DNA of 64,000 bases from Paraflavitalea sp966211765. Lineage in GTDB: Bacteria; Bacteroidota; Bacteroidia; Chitinophagales; Chitinophagaceae. The translations under genes were made by a program, and so were the position numbers. The stretch spans positions 62,001-126,000 of the forward strand of contig CBIHOV010000008.1 of the NCBI GenBank assembly GCA_966211765.1. Reading direction: 5' to 3'. Positions 15,544 through 24,179 of this stretch are shown here, one piece after another (the first letter of the stretch is position 1; every line of letters begins with the position of its first letter). The notes under the pieces were generated by a model. The model was not told where the DNA came from, searched no databases, and saw only the letters and a list, made by a program, of their open reading frames with translations.

Positions 15544-16710
15544 TTAGACGATCGTATTTCCCTGGCTATCCTTTGCATTACTACCTACTGCGCCGGAGCT
15601 ATTATTTCCATGTACATATAGACTCTTATGGCCGCGTGTGGTTTGATATTCTTTAATAACGGAGCTAAAAGGAAATGCCGGGCCTTCGCAAAGTATCAAC
15701 ATATCGGCCTCTTTGATGGTATGGGCCAGTTTATAATTGGTAGAACGAATGATTGTCTGAAGGTTTTCAATAGATGCTTCATCGCCGGCGAACCATATTT
15801 TCTTGTTGGCGGGTAAACCAGGCTTTGCAGCTACGGGATTCCTCTTATTGGCCCCAAAGCTCCTGGCCACAATAATGCCTTGCAACAGTTTGGTATACCA
15901 CCAGGCGCTTACGCCCCGGTAATGTTTCTGCACAAACTGGATCATGGCGGTATAAAACAGTTTTACGTAACGGGCATCACGGCGGGTGCTTTCGCCTTTG
16001 AAGTGGATAATTACCGGGCAAGGCAGGTAATAATTTTGATACCCGGCCTGTTGAATGCGATAACTCAGGTCAATATCTTCGGCATACATGAAAAAGCGCT
16101 CATCGAAGCCGCCGGTCTTATCCAGTACTTCTTTTCGCACCCAAAGAAAAGCGCCAGATAATACATCCACCGGGTGTGTGCCATCAGGCGACAACTTCCC
16201 CAGGTAATAACGGGCAAATAAGGGGGAGGCAGGAAATAGCCGGGTGAGGCCACTCATTTTACAAAAGGATACCCAGGGCGACGGAAATCCCCGTTTAGAT
16301 TCCGGCAGGTAGTTGCCACCACCATCGATCATGCGTACGCCGAGCGCCCCGGCATCAGCATGCGCCTCCATAAAAGACAGGCATTGGAGAAAACAGTCTT
16401 CCGGCAAAATGGTATCCGGATTAAGGAAGAGAATGTATTTCCCCCGGCTTTGCAACAGCGCCTGGTTATTGGCCCGGGCAAAACCACGGTTTTCTGTATT
16501 GGCAATGAATTGAACAAAGGGAAACCGGCTGCGGAGCCAGCTGATGCTGTCATCAGTAGAGTGATTGTCTACCACAAACACCTCTGTTTGGACGTCGGAA
16601 CCATGCACAGCTGATTTGTCCACCTGTTCCATGGCTATTTTCACAGAACAAAGGCATTGTTCCAGAAAATACTTCACATTATAATTTACAATAATTACTG
16701 ATAACTGCAT
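15544..16710 (-). CDS. Glycosyltransferase family 2 (rhamnosyltransferase-like)
   Basis: A 388-aa GT2 enzyme starting MQLSVIIVNYN, the typical first strand. The donor-site region FLNPDTIL and the later ED of YAEDIDLSYR are visible. Residues 1-295 are the catalytic domain. The last 80 residues (from WFAGDEASIENL) are an extra segment I do not recognise, with a Rossmann-like alternation. It probably adds a sugar to a surface polysaccharide. The start was chosen at this ATG rather than 45 bases upstream, because a TATTTTCG promoter-like box lies seven bases before it. Confidence 0.9.
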   Translation of the reverse strand: MQLSVIIVNYNVKYFLEQCLCSVKIAMEQVDKSAVHGSDVQTEVFVVDNHSTDDSISWLRSRFPFVQFIANTENRGFARANNQALLQSRGKYILFLNPDTILPEDCFLQCLSFMEAHADAGALGVRMIDGGGNYLPESKRGFPSPWVSFCKMSGLTRLFPASPLFARYYLGKLSPDGTHPVDVLSGAFLWVRKEVLDKTGGFDERFFMYAEDIDLSYRIQQAGYQNYYLPCPVIIHFKGESTRRDARYVKLFYTAMIQFVQKHYRGVSAWWYTKLLQGIIVARSFGANKRNPVAAKPGLPANKKIWFAGDEASIENLQTIIRSTNYKLAHTIKEADMLILCEGPAFPFSSVIKEYQTTRGHKSLYVHGNNSSGAVGSNAKDSQGNTIV

Positions 16711-16717
16711 GGCGGGA

Positions 16718-16725
16718 CGAAAATA
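16718..16725 (-). promoter_or_regulatory. -7-like box TATTTTCG of the GT2 gene
   Basis: One mismatch to TAnnTTTG on the minus strand, seven bases before the start codon at 16710. Consistent with a very short leader. Confidence 0.4.
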
Positions 16726-16913
16726 CGGCTGAACCTGCTCAATTAAGCAGGGCAAGCTACGATTTTGCCGATCTTTTGGGTGCGGCAGCAGTCGGGCATT
16801 TTCATTTGTCCCGGGTATTTTTTGACATTCCGGTGATGCTTTAGGGGCTCAGATTGATGGATTTGTGATTTGACTGTTTAAAAATATACGGTGGGGCGTA
16901 TTGTTCATAATTC

Positions 16914-16921
16914 TATATTTG
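16914..16921 (+). promoter_or_regulatory. -7 box TATATTTG of dnaN
   Basis: Exact TAnnTTTG element 20 bases upstream of ATG 16942. It supports this start over an upstream in-frame start at 16891, which precedes the box. Confidence 0.55.
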
Positions 16922-16941
16922 CTCAAATCTTTAACCAGCTT

Positions 16942-18057
16942 ATGAAGTTCATCGTTTCTTCTTCGGCTTTATTGAAACAGTTACAACAGATTAGCGGCGT
17001 TATCAACGCTAATACGGTCTTGCCTATTTTGGAGGATTTTTTGTTTGAGATTGACAAGAACAAACTCACCGTGGTGGCCACCGACCTGGAAACAGTCATG
17101 AAGGTGCAAATGGAAGTGGAAGCCAAGGATACCGGCCGTGTTTGTATCCCGGCCAAGATCCTGATGGATTCCCTGAAGAATATCCCCGACCAGCCCCTGA
17201 CATTCAATATCGACAAGAATTACAGTGTGGAACTTACCAGTGATAATGGTAAGTACAAGGTAATGGGTGAAAATCCAGACAATTTCCCCAAAGAACCGGT
17301 AGCAGATGATACTACTTCTTTTACGTTGACCTCTGCCGCACTGGTAACAGCTATCAATAAGACCCTGTTTGCGGTAAGTGGCGATGACCTGCGCCCGGCC
17401 ATGACGGGGGTATATTTTGAAATGGATAAAAAGGGACTGCAGTTTGTAGCTACCGATGCACACCGCCTGGTGCGCTACAAGCGCAAAGATGTGAGCTGCC
17501 CCAAGAATGATTCGCTAATCGTTCCCAAGAAGCCACTCAACCTGCTGAAGGCGGCAATGCCGGTGAATGATGACGAGCTGACGGTAAGTTACAACAGCAA
17601 TCACCTGTTTGTAAAACATGGCACTACCCAAATGAGTTGCCGGTTGATCGACGCCCGTTTCCCCGATTATAAAGTAGTTATCCCGGTTGATAATCCTTAT
17701 AAACTGATCCTGAACAAGGCCGATTTCCAGAGCGCCCTGCGCCGGGTAAGTGTATTCTCCAACAAGAGTACCAACCAGGTAGTGCTGAATATCAGCGGCA
17801 GCGAACTGCAGCTGGCAGCCCAGGATGTGGATTTCTCTTTCGAAGGTAACGAGCGCATGAAGTGCCAGTATGATGGCGAAGACCTGGCCATTGCTTTCAA
17901 CGCCAAGTTCCTGATTGAAATGCTGAATGCTGCCGAGAGCGATGAGGTAGTGGTGGAACTTTCCACACCCACCAAGGCAGGTATCATCAAGCCTACTGAA
18001 CAGGAAGAAAATGAAGAAATGCTGATGCTGGTAATGCCGCTGATGCTGAACAGTTAA
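16942..18057 (+). CDS. dnaN: DNA polymerase III beta subunit (sliding clamp)
   Basis: A 371-aa protein, normal for DnaN, starting MKFIVSSSALLKQLQQISGV. Three clamp domains are recognisable, with ETVMKVQMEV in the first, DDLRPAMTGVYFEM and ATDAHRLVRYK in the second, and the C-terminal MLVMPLMLN peptide-binding end. The homodimeric ring tethers polymerase III to DNA. Unlike many bacteria, dnaA and recF are not adjacent. A strong terminator follows after about 95 bp. Confidence 0.97.
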   Translation: MKFIVSSSALLKQLQQISGVINANTVLPILEDFLFEIDKNKLTVVATDLETVMKVQMEVEAKDTGRVCIPAKILMDSLKNIPDQPLTFNIDKNYSVELTSDNGKYKVMGENPDNFPKEPVADDTTSFTLTSAALVTAINKTLFAVSGDDLRPAMTGVYFEMDKKGLQFVATDAHRLVRYKRKDVSCPKNDSLIVPKKPLNLLKAAMPVNDDELTVSYNSNHLFVKHGTTQMSCRLIDARFPDYKVVIPVDNPYKLILNKADFQSALRRVSVFSNKSTNQVVLNISGSELQLAAQDVDFSFEGNERMKCQYDGEDLAIAFNAKFLIEMLNAAESDEVVVELSTPTKAGIIKPTEQEENEEMLMLVMPLMLNS

Positions 18058-18153
18058 TCGCGATCGCGGATTAAGGGATTATCCTGATCTTGCTGATTGG
18101 AGGATTGATTGGATCGCGTGGACCACAATGATCTCATAGATTAAAACGATAGG

Positions 18154-18185
18154 AAGCCGGATGATATATCCGGCTTTTTCTTTTA
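18154..18185 (+). terminator. Strong intrinsic terminator after dnaN
   Basis: AAGCCGGAT (18154-18162) and ATCCGGCTT (18168-18176) form a perfect 9-bp stem with a 5-nt loop, followed by TTTCTTTT. Confidence 0.9.
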
Positions 18186-18219
18186 CCTTGCTACAGGTCA
18201 TTCATCATTCAAAACAGGA

Positions 18220-18227
18220 TAGCTTTG
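18220..18227 (+). promoter_or_regulatory. -7 box TAGCTTTG overlapping the start region of the DUF2007 gene
   Basis: Exact TAnnTTTG element whose last three bases are the TTG codon at 18225. If functional, translation must begin further downstream, most simply at GTG 18234. Confidence 0.4.
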
Positions 18228-18233
18228 TTTGTT

Positions 18234-18455
18234 GTGCTCCGTACATACGACAATTATATTCCCGCGCATATGATGCTGCAGAGGCTGGAGGAAGAGCATA
18301 TCCGGGCCTATTTGCAGGATGAACATACGGTGACCATCTACCCCATTTTCAGTAACGCCATTGGCGGTATTAAGCTGATGGTACGCCAGGAACAGCTGCC
18401 CAGGGCCCAGGACCTTGTAGATGGGTTTGAAAACGAGTACCAAAAGAACAGCTGA
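18234..18455 (+). CDS. DUF2007 (putative signal-transducing) small protein
   Basis: A 73-76 aa protein. The pattern of an N-terminal strand, the helix AHMMLQRLEEEHIRAYLQDE, a strand pair and a C-terminal helix matches DUF2007, a small ferredoxin-like fold of unknown role. The start is uncertain: TTG 18225 lies within a promoter box and GTG 18234 immediately follows it, which would make a leaderless transcript. It is isolated between a terminator and the next gene. Confidence 0.75.
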   Translation: MLRTYDNYIPAHMMLQRLEEEHIRAYLQDEHTVTIYPIFSNAIGGIKLMVRQEQLPRAQDLVDGFENEYQKNS

Positions 18456-18606
18456 GCATGTCTCCCCGAAGACTACGCTGTGGTATTTCACCGCAGCTCT
18501 TCATACCCGCTTAAACCACGCTGGCCACAGCCTGCTCTGCAAGTCCTGGTCCGCACCAGTAGGGATTCTCCTTTCCGGATTTTTAGCGTAAATTACTGAT
18601 GAAACG

Positions 18607-19437
18607 ATGTATTGGCCTATGGAATCATTCATGCATTTCTGGGAGAATATTCAAAGCTGGCAACGAATGGTGATTCTGCTGGGCGGGATGGTCTTTTTCT
18701 GGGTGCTGGAAGGTTATTATCCGATGTTTCTTTTTTCTTTCAAACGGTATAAACACGCCGGTGTTAATCTTCTTTTTCTACTTACTACCATTATCCTCAA
18801 TTTATTATTAGGCAGCATAACCATCGTAGTGTGTAAATGGGTCACACAAAATAATATTGGATTGCTGAATTGGCTCAGCCTGCCGCTATGGTCCAATATC
18901 CTGCTGGGGCTTTTCTTCATGGACTTCTTTGGGCAGTATGCCCCACACTATGCCATGCACAAAATAAAATGGATGTGGAAGTTCCATATGATCCACCACA
19001 GTGATACCAAGGTAGATGTGACCACCGGCACCCGCCATCACCCGGGTGAATGGGTATTTCGGGAAGCTTCCACCATTGTGGGTGTACTGTTAATTGGACT
19101 GCCCATCGGCATGTATTTCTTATATCGGAGCGTGGCCGCTATTTTTACCCATTTTAATCATGCCAATATCCGGGTTCCCCTATGGCTGGATAAACCCATC
19201 AGTTGGGTGCTGGTATCGCCCAATATGCACAAAGTGCACCATCATTTTAAGCGCCCTTATACAGATACAAATTATGCTAATATTTTTTCTCTGTGGGATC
19301 GTATCTTTGGCACCTTCGCTTATGAAGATCCCCGGAACCTTCAGTACGGACTGGATGTTTTGGACGGGAGCACCGATGAAAACCTCCAATACCAACTCCG
19401 ACTTCCTTTTGACAATACCATCAAGACTGATTATTGA
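18607..19437 (+). CDS. Sterol desaturase / fatty acid hydroxylase family protein
   Basis: A 276-aa membrane protein with four or five hydrophobic segments. The His clusters of the family are present: HYAMH (about residue 117), FHMIHH (about 129), TRHHPGE (about 143) and a second set, NMHKVHHHF (about 207). These bind a di-iron centre that hydroxylates or desaturates lipids. The substrate is unknown; sphingolipid or hopanoid-type lipids are possible in this phylum. ATG 18619 is an alternative start. Confidence 0.9.
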   Translation: MYWPMESFMHFWENIQSWQRMVILLGGMVFFWVLEGYYPMFLFSFKRYKHAGVNLLFLLTTIILNLLLGSITIVVCKWVTQNNIGLLNWLSLPLWSNILLGLFFMDFFGQYAPHYAMHKIKWMWKFHMIHHSDTKVDVTTGTRHHPGEWVFREASTIVGVLLIGLPIGMYFLYRSVAAIFTHFNHANIRVPLWLDKPISWVLVSPNMHKVHHHFKRPYTDTNYANIFSLWDRIFGTFAYEDPRNLQYGLDVLDGSTDENLQYQLRLPFDNTIKTDY

Positions 19438-19485
19438 ATTGCCTCTTATTGATTGACAGACCCTGTTCCCATTGAAACCGTTAAC

Positions 19486-20568
19486 ATGAAAAAATTGTGT
19501 TGTATTGTTTTATTGATGGTAGGTTGTATACCGGTTTTCTCTCAGACATTTACCCTGATGGCCGATAGCATCCGTAAGTACCGGGGCGTGCCGGGGCTTG
19601 TATACGCCGTATTTGATGCCGATAAAATACTGGACATAGGCGCATCAGGCGTACGTGAATTCCGGAAGAAAGACAGCATCCGCATTACCGACCGTTTCTA
19701 TACGGGTACCAATACCACCGCTTTTACCGCTTACCTGGCCGCCCGGCTTACAGAAGCTGGCAAGCTGCTGCAATGGAACACTTCCATCCTGAAAGCTTTG
19801 CCCGAGATAAACGGCAAAACCATGAAGCTGTATCATTCGGTTACCATACGCCAGCTGCTGGCCCAGCGCGCTGGTATCCGCCCTTATACAGAACCGGAGG
19901 ACCAAAAAGGGATACCGCCATTGGCCGGAAGCAAGCCCGAACAACGCAGGGCCTTTGCCACCCTGGTGATGAAGGGCACACCCCTGCTGATCGTTGATAG
20001 CAGTCAGCCCGTTTACTCTGTAGCTGGTACCGCCATTGCCGCCGCCATGATGGAAAGAATAACCGGCAAAGCCTGGGAAGACCTGGTTGGTCAATACATC
20101 AACAAACCGCTGAACATCTCGATCCGGTTTGGGCTGCCCCGTTTGAGTGACAGCCTGCAACCCTATGGACACGGAGAGATTGCCGGCATCCTGCAGCCGG
20201 ATTTTGGTCATACCACCATAGCAGCCATTGCACCTGCTACCGACATCAATATTTCGCTGAAAGATTACATCGTTTTTATGCAGGATATGCTAAAGGCTTT
20301 ACAGCGTAAAAGATCCATCATCAGCACTGCTTCGGCGGAACAGTTGTTGTCCTCAACACCCGGAATGGCCCTGGGATGGGAAAATGAAACCTGGAACAAA
20401 CTCCGCATTAATCATTTCCTCGGTAAGAGCCCCCTCTTCAGCAATTATACCATGATCATTAAGGAAAAAAATATCGGCATCATTGTGCTGTGCAACAGTG
20501 GTACGGTGAGTGGCAAATCGGCCGTGCTGAATTTTGGCCGGATGCTGCGGGAATATTATTGTCAGTAG
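19486..20568 (+). CDS. Serine-hydrolase (beta-lactamase-like) fold, probable pseudoenzyme
   Basis: A 360-aa exported protein with a signal peptide (residues 1-19), possibly a lipoprotein since MVGC is lipobox-like. The fold of class C beta-lactamase/esterase relatives is clear (PGLVYAVFDADK, LTEAGKLLQW, IRQLLAQRAGI, NIGIIVLCNSG). The three catalytic motifs are gone. The SxxK position reads TNTT (about residues 75-78) in a conserved G..FTA frame, YSN reads YSV, and the HTGG-type motif reads FLGK. It may bind peptidoglycan or another ligand without hydrolysing it. It ends 29 bases before kdsB. Confidence 0.8.
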   Translation: MKKLCCIVLLMVGCIPVFSQTFTLMADSIRKYRGVPGLVYAVFDADKILDIGASGVREFRKKDSIRITDRFYTGTNTTAFTAYLAARLTEAGKLLQWNTSILKALPEINGKTMKLYHSVTIRQLLAQRAGIRPYTEPEDQKGIPPLAGSKPEQRRAFATLVMKGTPLLIVDSSQPVYSVAGTAIAAAMMERITGKAWEDLVGQYINKPLNISIRFGLPRLSDSLQPYGHGEIAGILQPDFGHTTIAAIAPATDINISLKDYIVFMQDMLKALQRKRSIISTASAEQLLSSTPGMALGWENETWNKLRINHFLGKSPLFSNYTMIIKEKNIGIIVLCNSGTVSGKSAVLNFGRMLREYYCQ

Positions 20569-20597
20569 GGTTATCTTTATGGTCCGAAAAGAATATT

Positions 20598-21317
20598 ATG
20601 GCAAAAGTGATAGCAATGATACCTGCACGGTATGCGGCCACAAGGTTCCCGGCCAAACTGATGCAGTTATTAAAGGATAAGACAGTGATCCGGCATACCT
20701 ATGACAACACAGTAGCTACCGGTCTTTTTGATGAAGTATGGGTAGTTACTGACAGTGACGTGATCTATCAGGAAATTGTATCGCACGGTGGCAATGCAAA
20801 GATGAGTGTGAAAGAACATGAAAGTGGCAGCGACCGCATTGCAGAAGCTGTGGCTGACATGGAGGTAGACATTGTACTGAATGTACAGGGCGACACGCCA
20901 TTCATCAGGAAAAAGCCATTGCAGGAATTATTGCAATGCTTCAATGATCCTACTGTACAGGTTGCTTCTATGATGCAGGTACTGCACGAACAGGAGCAGA
21001 TCGATGATCCCAACTTTGTGAAAGTAGCGGTAGACAGAAATATGAACTCTCTTATGTTTAGCCGCAGTGTGGTACCCTATCCACGCAATACTTCGGCTCC
21101 CATCACTTATTATGAGCATATTGGCGTGTACGCTTTCCGGAAACAAGCCCTGCTCAACTTTACCAACTGGCCTATGACTCCATTGGAGGCAGCCGAAAAA
21201 GTGGAATGCTTGCGTTACCTGGAATATGGTATACCGCTGCGCATGATCGTGGTGGATTATATGGGTGTAGAAATTGATACGCCGGAAGACCTGCAGCGCG
21301 CTGCGAAGCTGCTTTAA
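20598..21317 (+). CDS. kdsB: 3-deoxy-manno-octulosonate cytidylyltransferase
   Basis: A 239-aa enzyme starting MAKVIAMIPARYAATRFPAK, the CMP-Kdo synthetase signature, with NVQGD (residues 96-100) and EIDTPEDL near the C-terminus. It activates Kdo with CTP for lipid A inner-core assembly in the cytoplasm. A KdnB-like dehydrogenase lies 1.6 kb downstream, so the real substrate could be the 8-amino form. ATG 20598 is chosen because the family begins here; upstream codons overlap the previous gene. Confidence 0.95.
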   Translation: MAKVIAMIPARYAATRFPAKLMQLLKDKTVIRHTYDNTVATGLFDEVWVVTDSDVIYQEIVSHGGNAKMSVKEHESGSDRIAEAVADMEVDIVLNVQGDTPFIRKKPLQELLQCFNDPTVQVASMMQVLHEQEQIDDPNFVKVAVDRNMNSLMFSRSVVPYPRNTSAPITYYEHIGVYAFRKQALLNFTNWPMTPLEAAEKVECLRYLEYGIPLRMIVVDYMGVEIDTPEDLQRAAKLL

Positions 21318-21408
21318 CGGCAGTCGTGAATCGGCAATCGGAGTACGTAATTTTTGATCGTACTCACCAATACCTGGCTCCATTTGATATTTATAAACCT
21401 GCTTAGCT

Positions 21409-22353
21409 ATGAGTAATCCTTTATGGGGTATCGACCTGGGAGGTACCAAGATCGAAGGTGTTATTTTACCATCACCCAATGATGCACGCCCCCTGTTGCG
21501 TACCCGTATTGATACAGAAGCAGGCAAAGGATATGAACACATTGTGCAGCAGATCAAAAAGCTGGTGGATACCATGCAGCAGCAGTCGGGCCTAACGCCG
21601 ACCCGCATTGGCTTTGGCACACCTGGCGAGTTAGACCCACGCCTGCAAACCATGAAGAATTGTAACAGCACGGCTTTGAATGGACAGCCTTTGAAAAAGG
21701 ACCTGGAGGCAGCATTGAATATACCGGTGGTGCTGGCCAATGATGCCAACTGTTTTGCACTGGCCGAAACCCACTGGGGTGTGGTGAAGCAGCAGGTGCC
21801 GGAAGCGTGCGTTGTTTTTGGTATCATCATGGGAACAGGCGTAGGCGGCGGTATTGTGATCAATGGCCAGGTATGGAATGGCCGGCATGGTATTGCCGGG
21901 GAATGGGGTCACAATTTCCTGGATGAATCGGGCGGCCCCTGCTATTGCGGCAAAACGGGTTGTGTGGAGAAAGTACTGAGTGGCCCGGCTTTACAGGAAT
22001 ATTATACCCGCCTCACCGGGCAATCCTTTTCCCTCAAGCAAATTGTAGCAGGCTATACAGGAGGTACCGATACAGCTGCAGTAGAAACCATCAACCGGCT
22101 CACACATTTCTTTGGTAAAGCAGTTTCTGTGGTTACGAACCTGCTCGACCCGGATGTAATTGTGGTAGGAGGCGGTGTGGGCAACATACCTGTCATTTAT
22201 ACAGCAGGTGTTGAATCATTGAAAAAACACATATTTAATAATGGTGTGGAAGTGCCGGTATTGATGCCTGCACTCGGTGATAGTGCTGGTGTTTTTGGGG
22301 CGGCAGCACTTGTGGCTGACCGGTCGTTAACCGAAAACAATATAGCCTTTTAG
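21409..22353 (+). CDS. ROK family sugar kinase
   Basis: A 314-aa protein with the N-terminal phosphate-binding motif WGIDLGGTKIEG, LANDANCFALAE, the IIMGTGVGGG loop and the ROK zinc motif CYCGKTGCVE (about residues 182-191). Family knowledge: ATP-dependent hexokinases such as glucokinase, fructokinase or N-acetylmannosamine/GlcNAc kinase. There is no N-terminal HTH, so it is an enzyme rather than a NagC-type repressor. Substrate unknown. It sits between kdsB and the KdnB-like gene, which may hint at envelope sugar metabolism. Confidence 0.92.
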   Translation: MSNPLWGIDLGGTKIEGVILPSPNDARPLLRTRIDTEAGKGYEHIVQQIKKLVDTMQQQSGLTPTRIGFGTPGELDPRLQTMKNCNSTALNGQPLKKDLEAALNIPVVLANDANCFALAETHWGVVKQQVPEACVVFGIIMGTGVGGGIVINGQVWNGRHGIAGEWGHNFLDESGGPCYCGKTGCVEKVLSGPALQEYYTRLTGQSFSLKQIVAGYTGGTDTAAVETINRLTHFFGKAVSVVTNLLDPDVIVVGGGVGNIPVIYTAGVESLKKHIFNNGVEVPVLMPALGDSAGVFGAAALVADRSLTENNIAF

Positions 22354-22643
22354 CGTAATGCATTTAGGTTGCAGGTATTTGCAGTTCACTTATCTACGAA
22401 AAGGTTTGCGTAAAGCACAAACACGCAGTTTACGGCTTATTTTGCGGTTATTTTGCAATTATTTCTAAAAATTCAGGCTCCTTTGTGTCGACATGCAATA
22501 AAAATAATTAATTTTATTCCATCCCGATCTCCTGCTGAAAACCGTGCTAAAACGTTTATCCACAGGCACCATGTGACAGTCGTTTGAACCTTGTCTGTCG
22601 TTTTTCAATCCAATACATCATTACAAATCCAGTTCAAGATATT

Positions 22644-22752
22644 TTCCGGTTTATGCGTATGCACCGGAAGTAAATGCGGTTATTTTTCACTCGAAACTCA
22701 GCATTTTGGTTTAGGCTCTCCAGAAAACGCAGCAGTTAGCTGCGTTTTACTT
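22644..22752 (+). ncRNA. Candidate structured RNA (two hairpins)
   Basis: Hairpin TTCCGGT (22644-22650) with ACCGGAA (22663-22669), then a perfect stem AAAACGCAGC (22724-22733) with GCTGCGTTTT (22739-22748). The second is a bidirectional intrinsic-terminator shape. No promoter box of exact consensus is visible upstream, so extent and strand are guesses. Confidence 0.3.
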
Positions 22753-22755
22753 TCT
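22724..22755 (+). terminator. Intrinsic terminator-like hairpin
   Basis: Perfect 10-bp stem AAAACGCAGC/GCTGCGTTTT with a 5-nt loop. A-rich and T-rich on its two sides, so it could act in either direction. It probably ends a transcript from the ROK kinase gene or a small RNA. Confidence 0.6.
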
Positions 22756-22915
22756 ACATTCAATTCTCTTCCCTCCTTTTGCTTTTGACGTTCAGGATAC
22801 ACTCCCGCGGGATTTTTGTTACTTTCTTTTCTACACTTACCTTCACCCATCAATTCAATACGGTTGATTATCACAGCATCACCGTTGGTTGAGAAATCAA
22901 TAAAATATCTTACGG

Positions 22916-23989
22916 ATGAAATTCAGAAACTTTAAAATGGTGGACTACGTGGTGTATGGCCGCGGCAGTTTTGATCAGCTTGATGAAATTTTGGCTCCCC
23001 GTCGTAAGGGAGAAGCCCCTGTGGTCTTCTTTGTGGACCATTATTTTGAGGGCAAGGCCCTGGTCAACAGGATCCCCTTGCGCGGAAAGGATAAAGTGGT
23101 ATTTGTGGATGTTACGTATGAACCCAAGACTACTTATGTAGATAAACTGGCCGCGGAGTTGAAAAGTGAATTTGGAACAGTGAGCGGTATTATTGCCATT
23201 GGTGGCGGATCGGCCATGGACCTTGGCAAAGCAGTTTCCCTAATGATGACCAATCCCGGATCATCGGCCGATTACCAGGGTTGGGACCTGGTGAAGTTGC
23301 CCGGCGTATACAAAGCCGGTATCCCTACGCTTAGCGGCACGGGTGCGGAAGTTTCCCGCACCACAGTATTGACCGGGCCTACCCGCAAACTGGGCATGAA
23401 CTCGGATTTCACCCCCTTCGACCAGATCGTACTGGATCCTGCCTTAACAGCCAATGCTCCTGTAAACCAGCGCTTCTATACTGGTATGGATTGTTATATC
23501 CATTGTATTGAAAGCCTGGAAGGTACTTACCTCAATGAATTCAGCAAATCGTACGGCGAAAAAGCGCTGGAGCTTTGCCAATACATTTTCCTGGAAAAAG
23601 ACCAGTGGGATGAAGAATGTGACGACAAGCTGATGATGGCTTCCTATGCAGGCGGTATGAGCATCGCCTATTCTCAGGTGGGTGTGGCGCACGCAGTAAG
23701 TTATGGGCTGAGCTTCCTGCTAGGCACCAAACATGGCATTGGTAATTGCATCGTAATGAATCACCTGGAAGAATATTATCCCGCCGGCGTAGAAGAGTTC
23801 AAACGCATGGTGGAGAAGAACAAAATCGATATTCCTGTTGGCATCTGCAAAGGATTGACGGATGAGCAGTTTGAATCCATGATCAATGTATCCCTGGGTA
23901 TGAAACCGCTCTGGGAAAACGCCCTGGGTAAGGATTGGGAAAAGATCATGACCCGCGAAAAGCTGCGCGCTTTGTACGAACGGTTGTAA
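22916..23989 (+). CDS. Iron-containing alcohol dehydrogenase, KdnB-like
   Basis: A 357-aa group III metal-dependent dehydrogenase. The NAD-binding motif GGGSAMD is at residues 96-102; the metal ligands are D192, H196, H259 and H273. The sequence resembles KdnB, which in Shewanella oxidises Kdo at C8 as the first step to 8-amino-Kdo (Kdo8N). The partner aminotransferase KdnA is not in the window, but kdsB is 1.6 kb upstream. A general alcohol dehydrogenase role remains possible; assignment to KdnB is from recalled similarity and context. Confidence 0.85.
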   Translation: MKFRNFKMVDYVVYGRGSFDQLDEILAPRRKGEAPVVFFVDHYFEGKALVNRIPLRGKDKVVFVDVTYEPKTTYVDKLAAELKSEFGTVSGIIAIGGGSAMDLGKAVSLMMTNPGSSADYQGWDLVKLPGVYKAGIPTLSGTGAEVSRTTVLTGPTRKLGMNSDFTPFDQIVLDPALTANAPVNQRFYTGMDCYIHCIESLEGTYLNEFSKSYGEKALELCQYIFLEKDQWDEECDDKLMMASYAGGMSIAYSQVGVAHAVSYGLSFLLGTKHGIGNCIVMNHLEEYYPAGVEEFKRMVEKNKIDIPVGICKGLTDEQFESMINVSLGMKPLWENALGKDWEKIMTREKLRALYERL

Positions 23990-24095
23990 TGGCTGGTAGT
24001 CTGTTCCCGCTATGGCGGGACAAGTTGTGAGTGGTACCCGTTCAAAAATTGATGATCAATGGCCAGCCCATCTTATGATTTTGTTATCTAAGGTC

Positions 24096-24140
24096 AAAAA
24101 AGGGCTAACCGGTACAGTGATGCTTGGCCGGGCTTTTTGA
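24096..24140 (+). terminator. Probable terminator after the KdnB-like gene
   Basis: AAAAAAGGGC...CCGG pairs with CCGGGCTTTTT through a small bulge, followed by GA. The T-run is part of the right arm. Moderately convincing. Confidence 0.5.
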
Positions 24141-24179
24141 TTGCGGTACATTCGCTTAAACAACAACCAAACATACACC

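Larger units (their letters stand above)
22354..22915. other. 562-bp intergenic region with structured elements
   Basis: No protein gene. It holds two near-identical TTATTTTGC motifs about 12 bases apart (22438-22458), a perfect DnaA-box nonamer TTATCCACA (22556-22564) and a 7-bp-arm hairpin TTCCGGT/ACCGGAA (22644-22669). A perfect 10-bp terminator-like hairpin lies at 22724-22748. The last 165 bases before the KdnB-like gene show nothing recognisable. Confidence 0.55.

Noticed and set aside
20928..21863. 311-codon open frame on the minus strand
   Set aside because: Spans the reverse of kdsB and the ROK kinase, both well supported.
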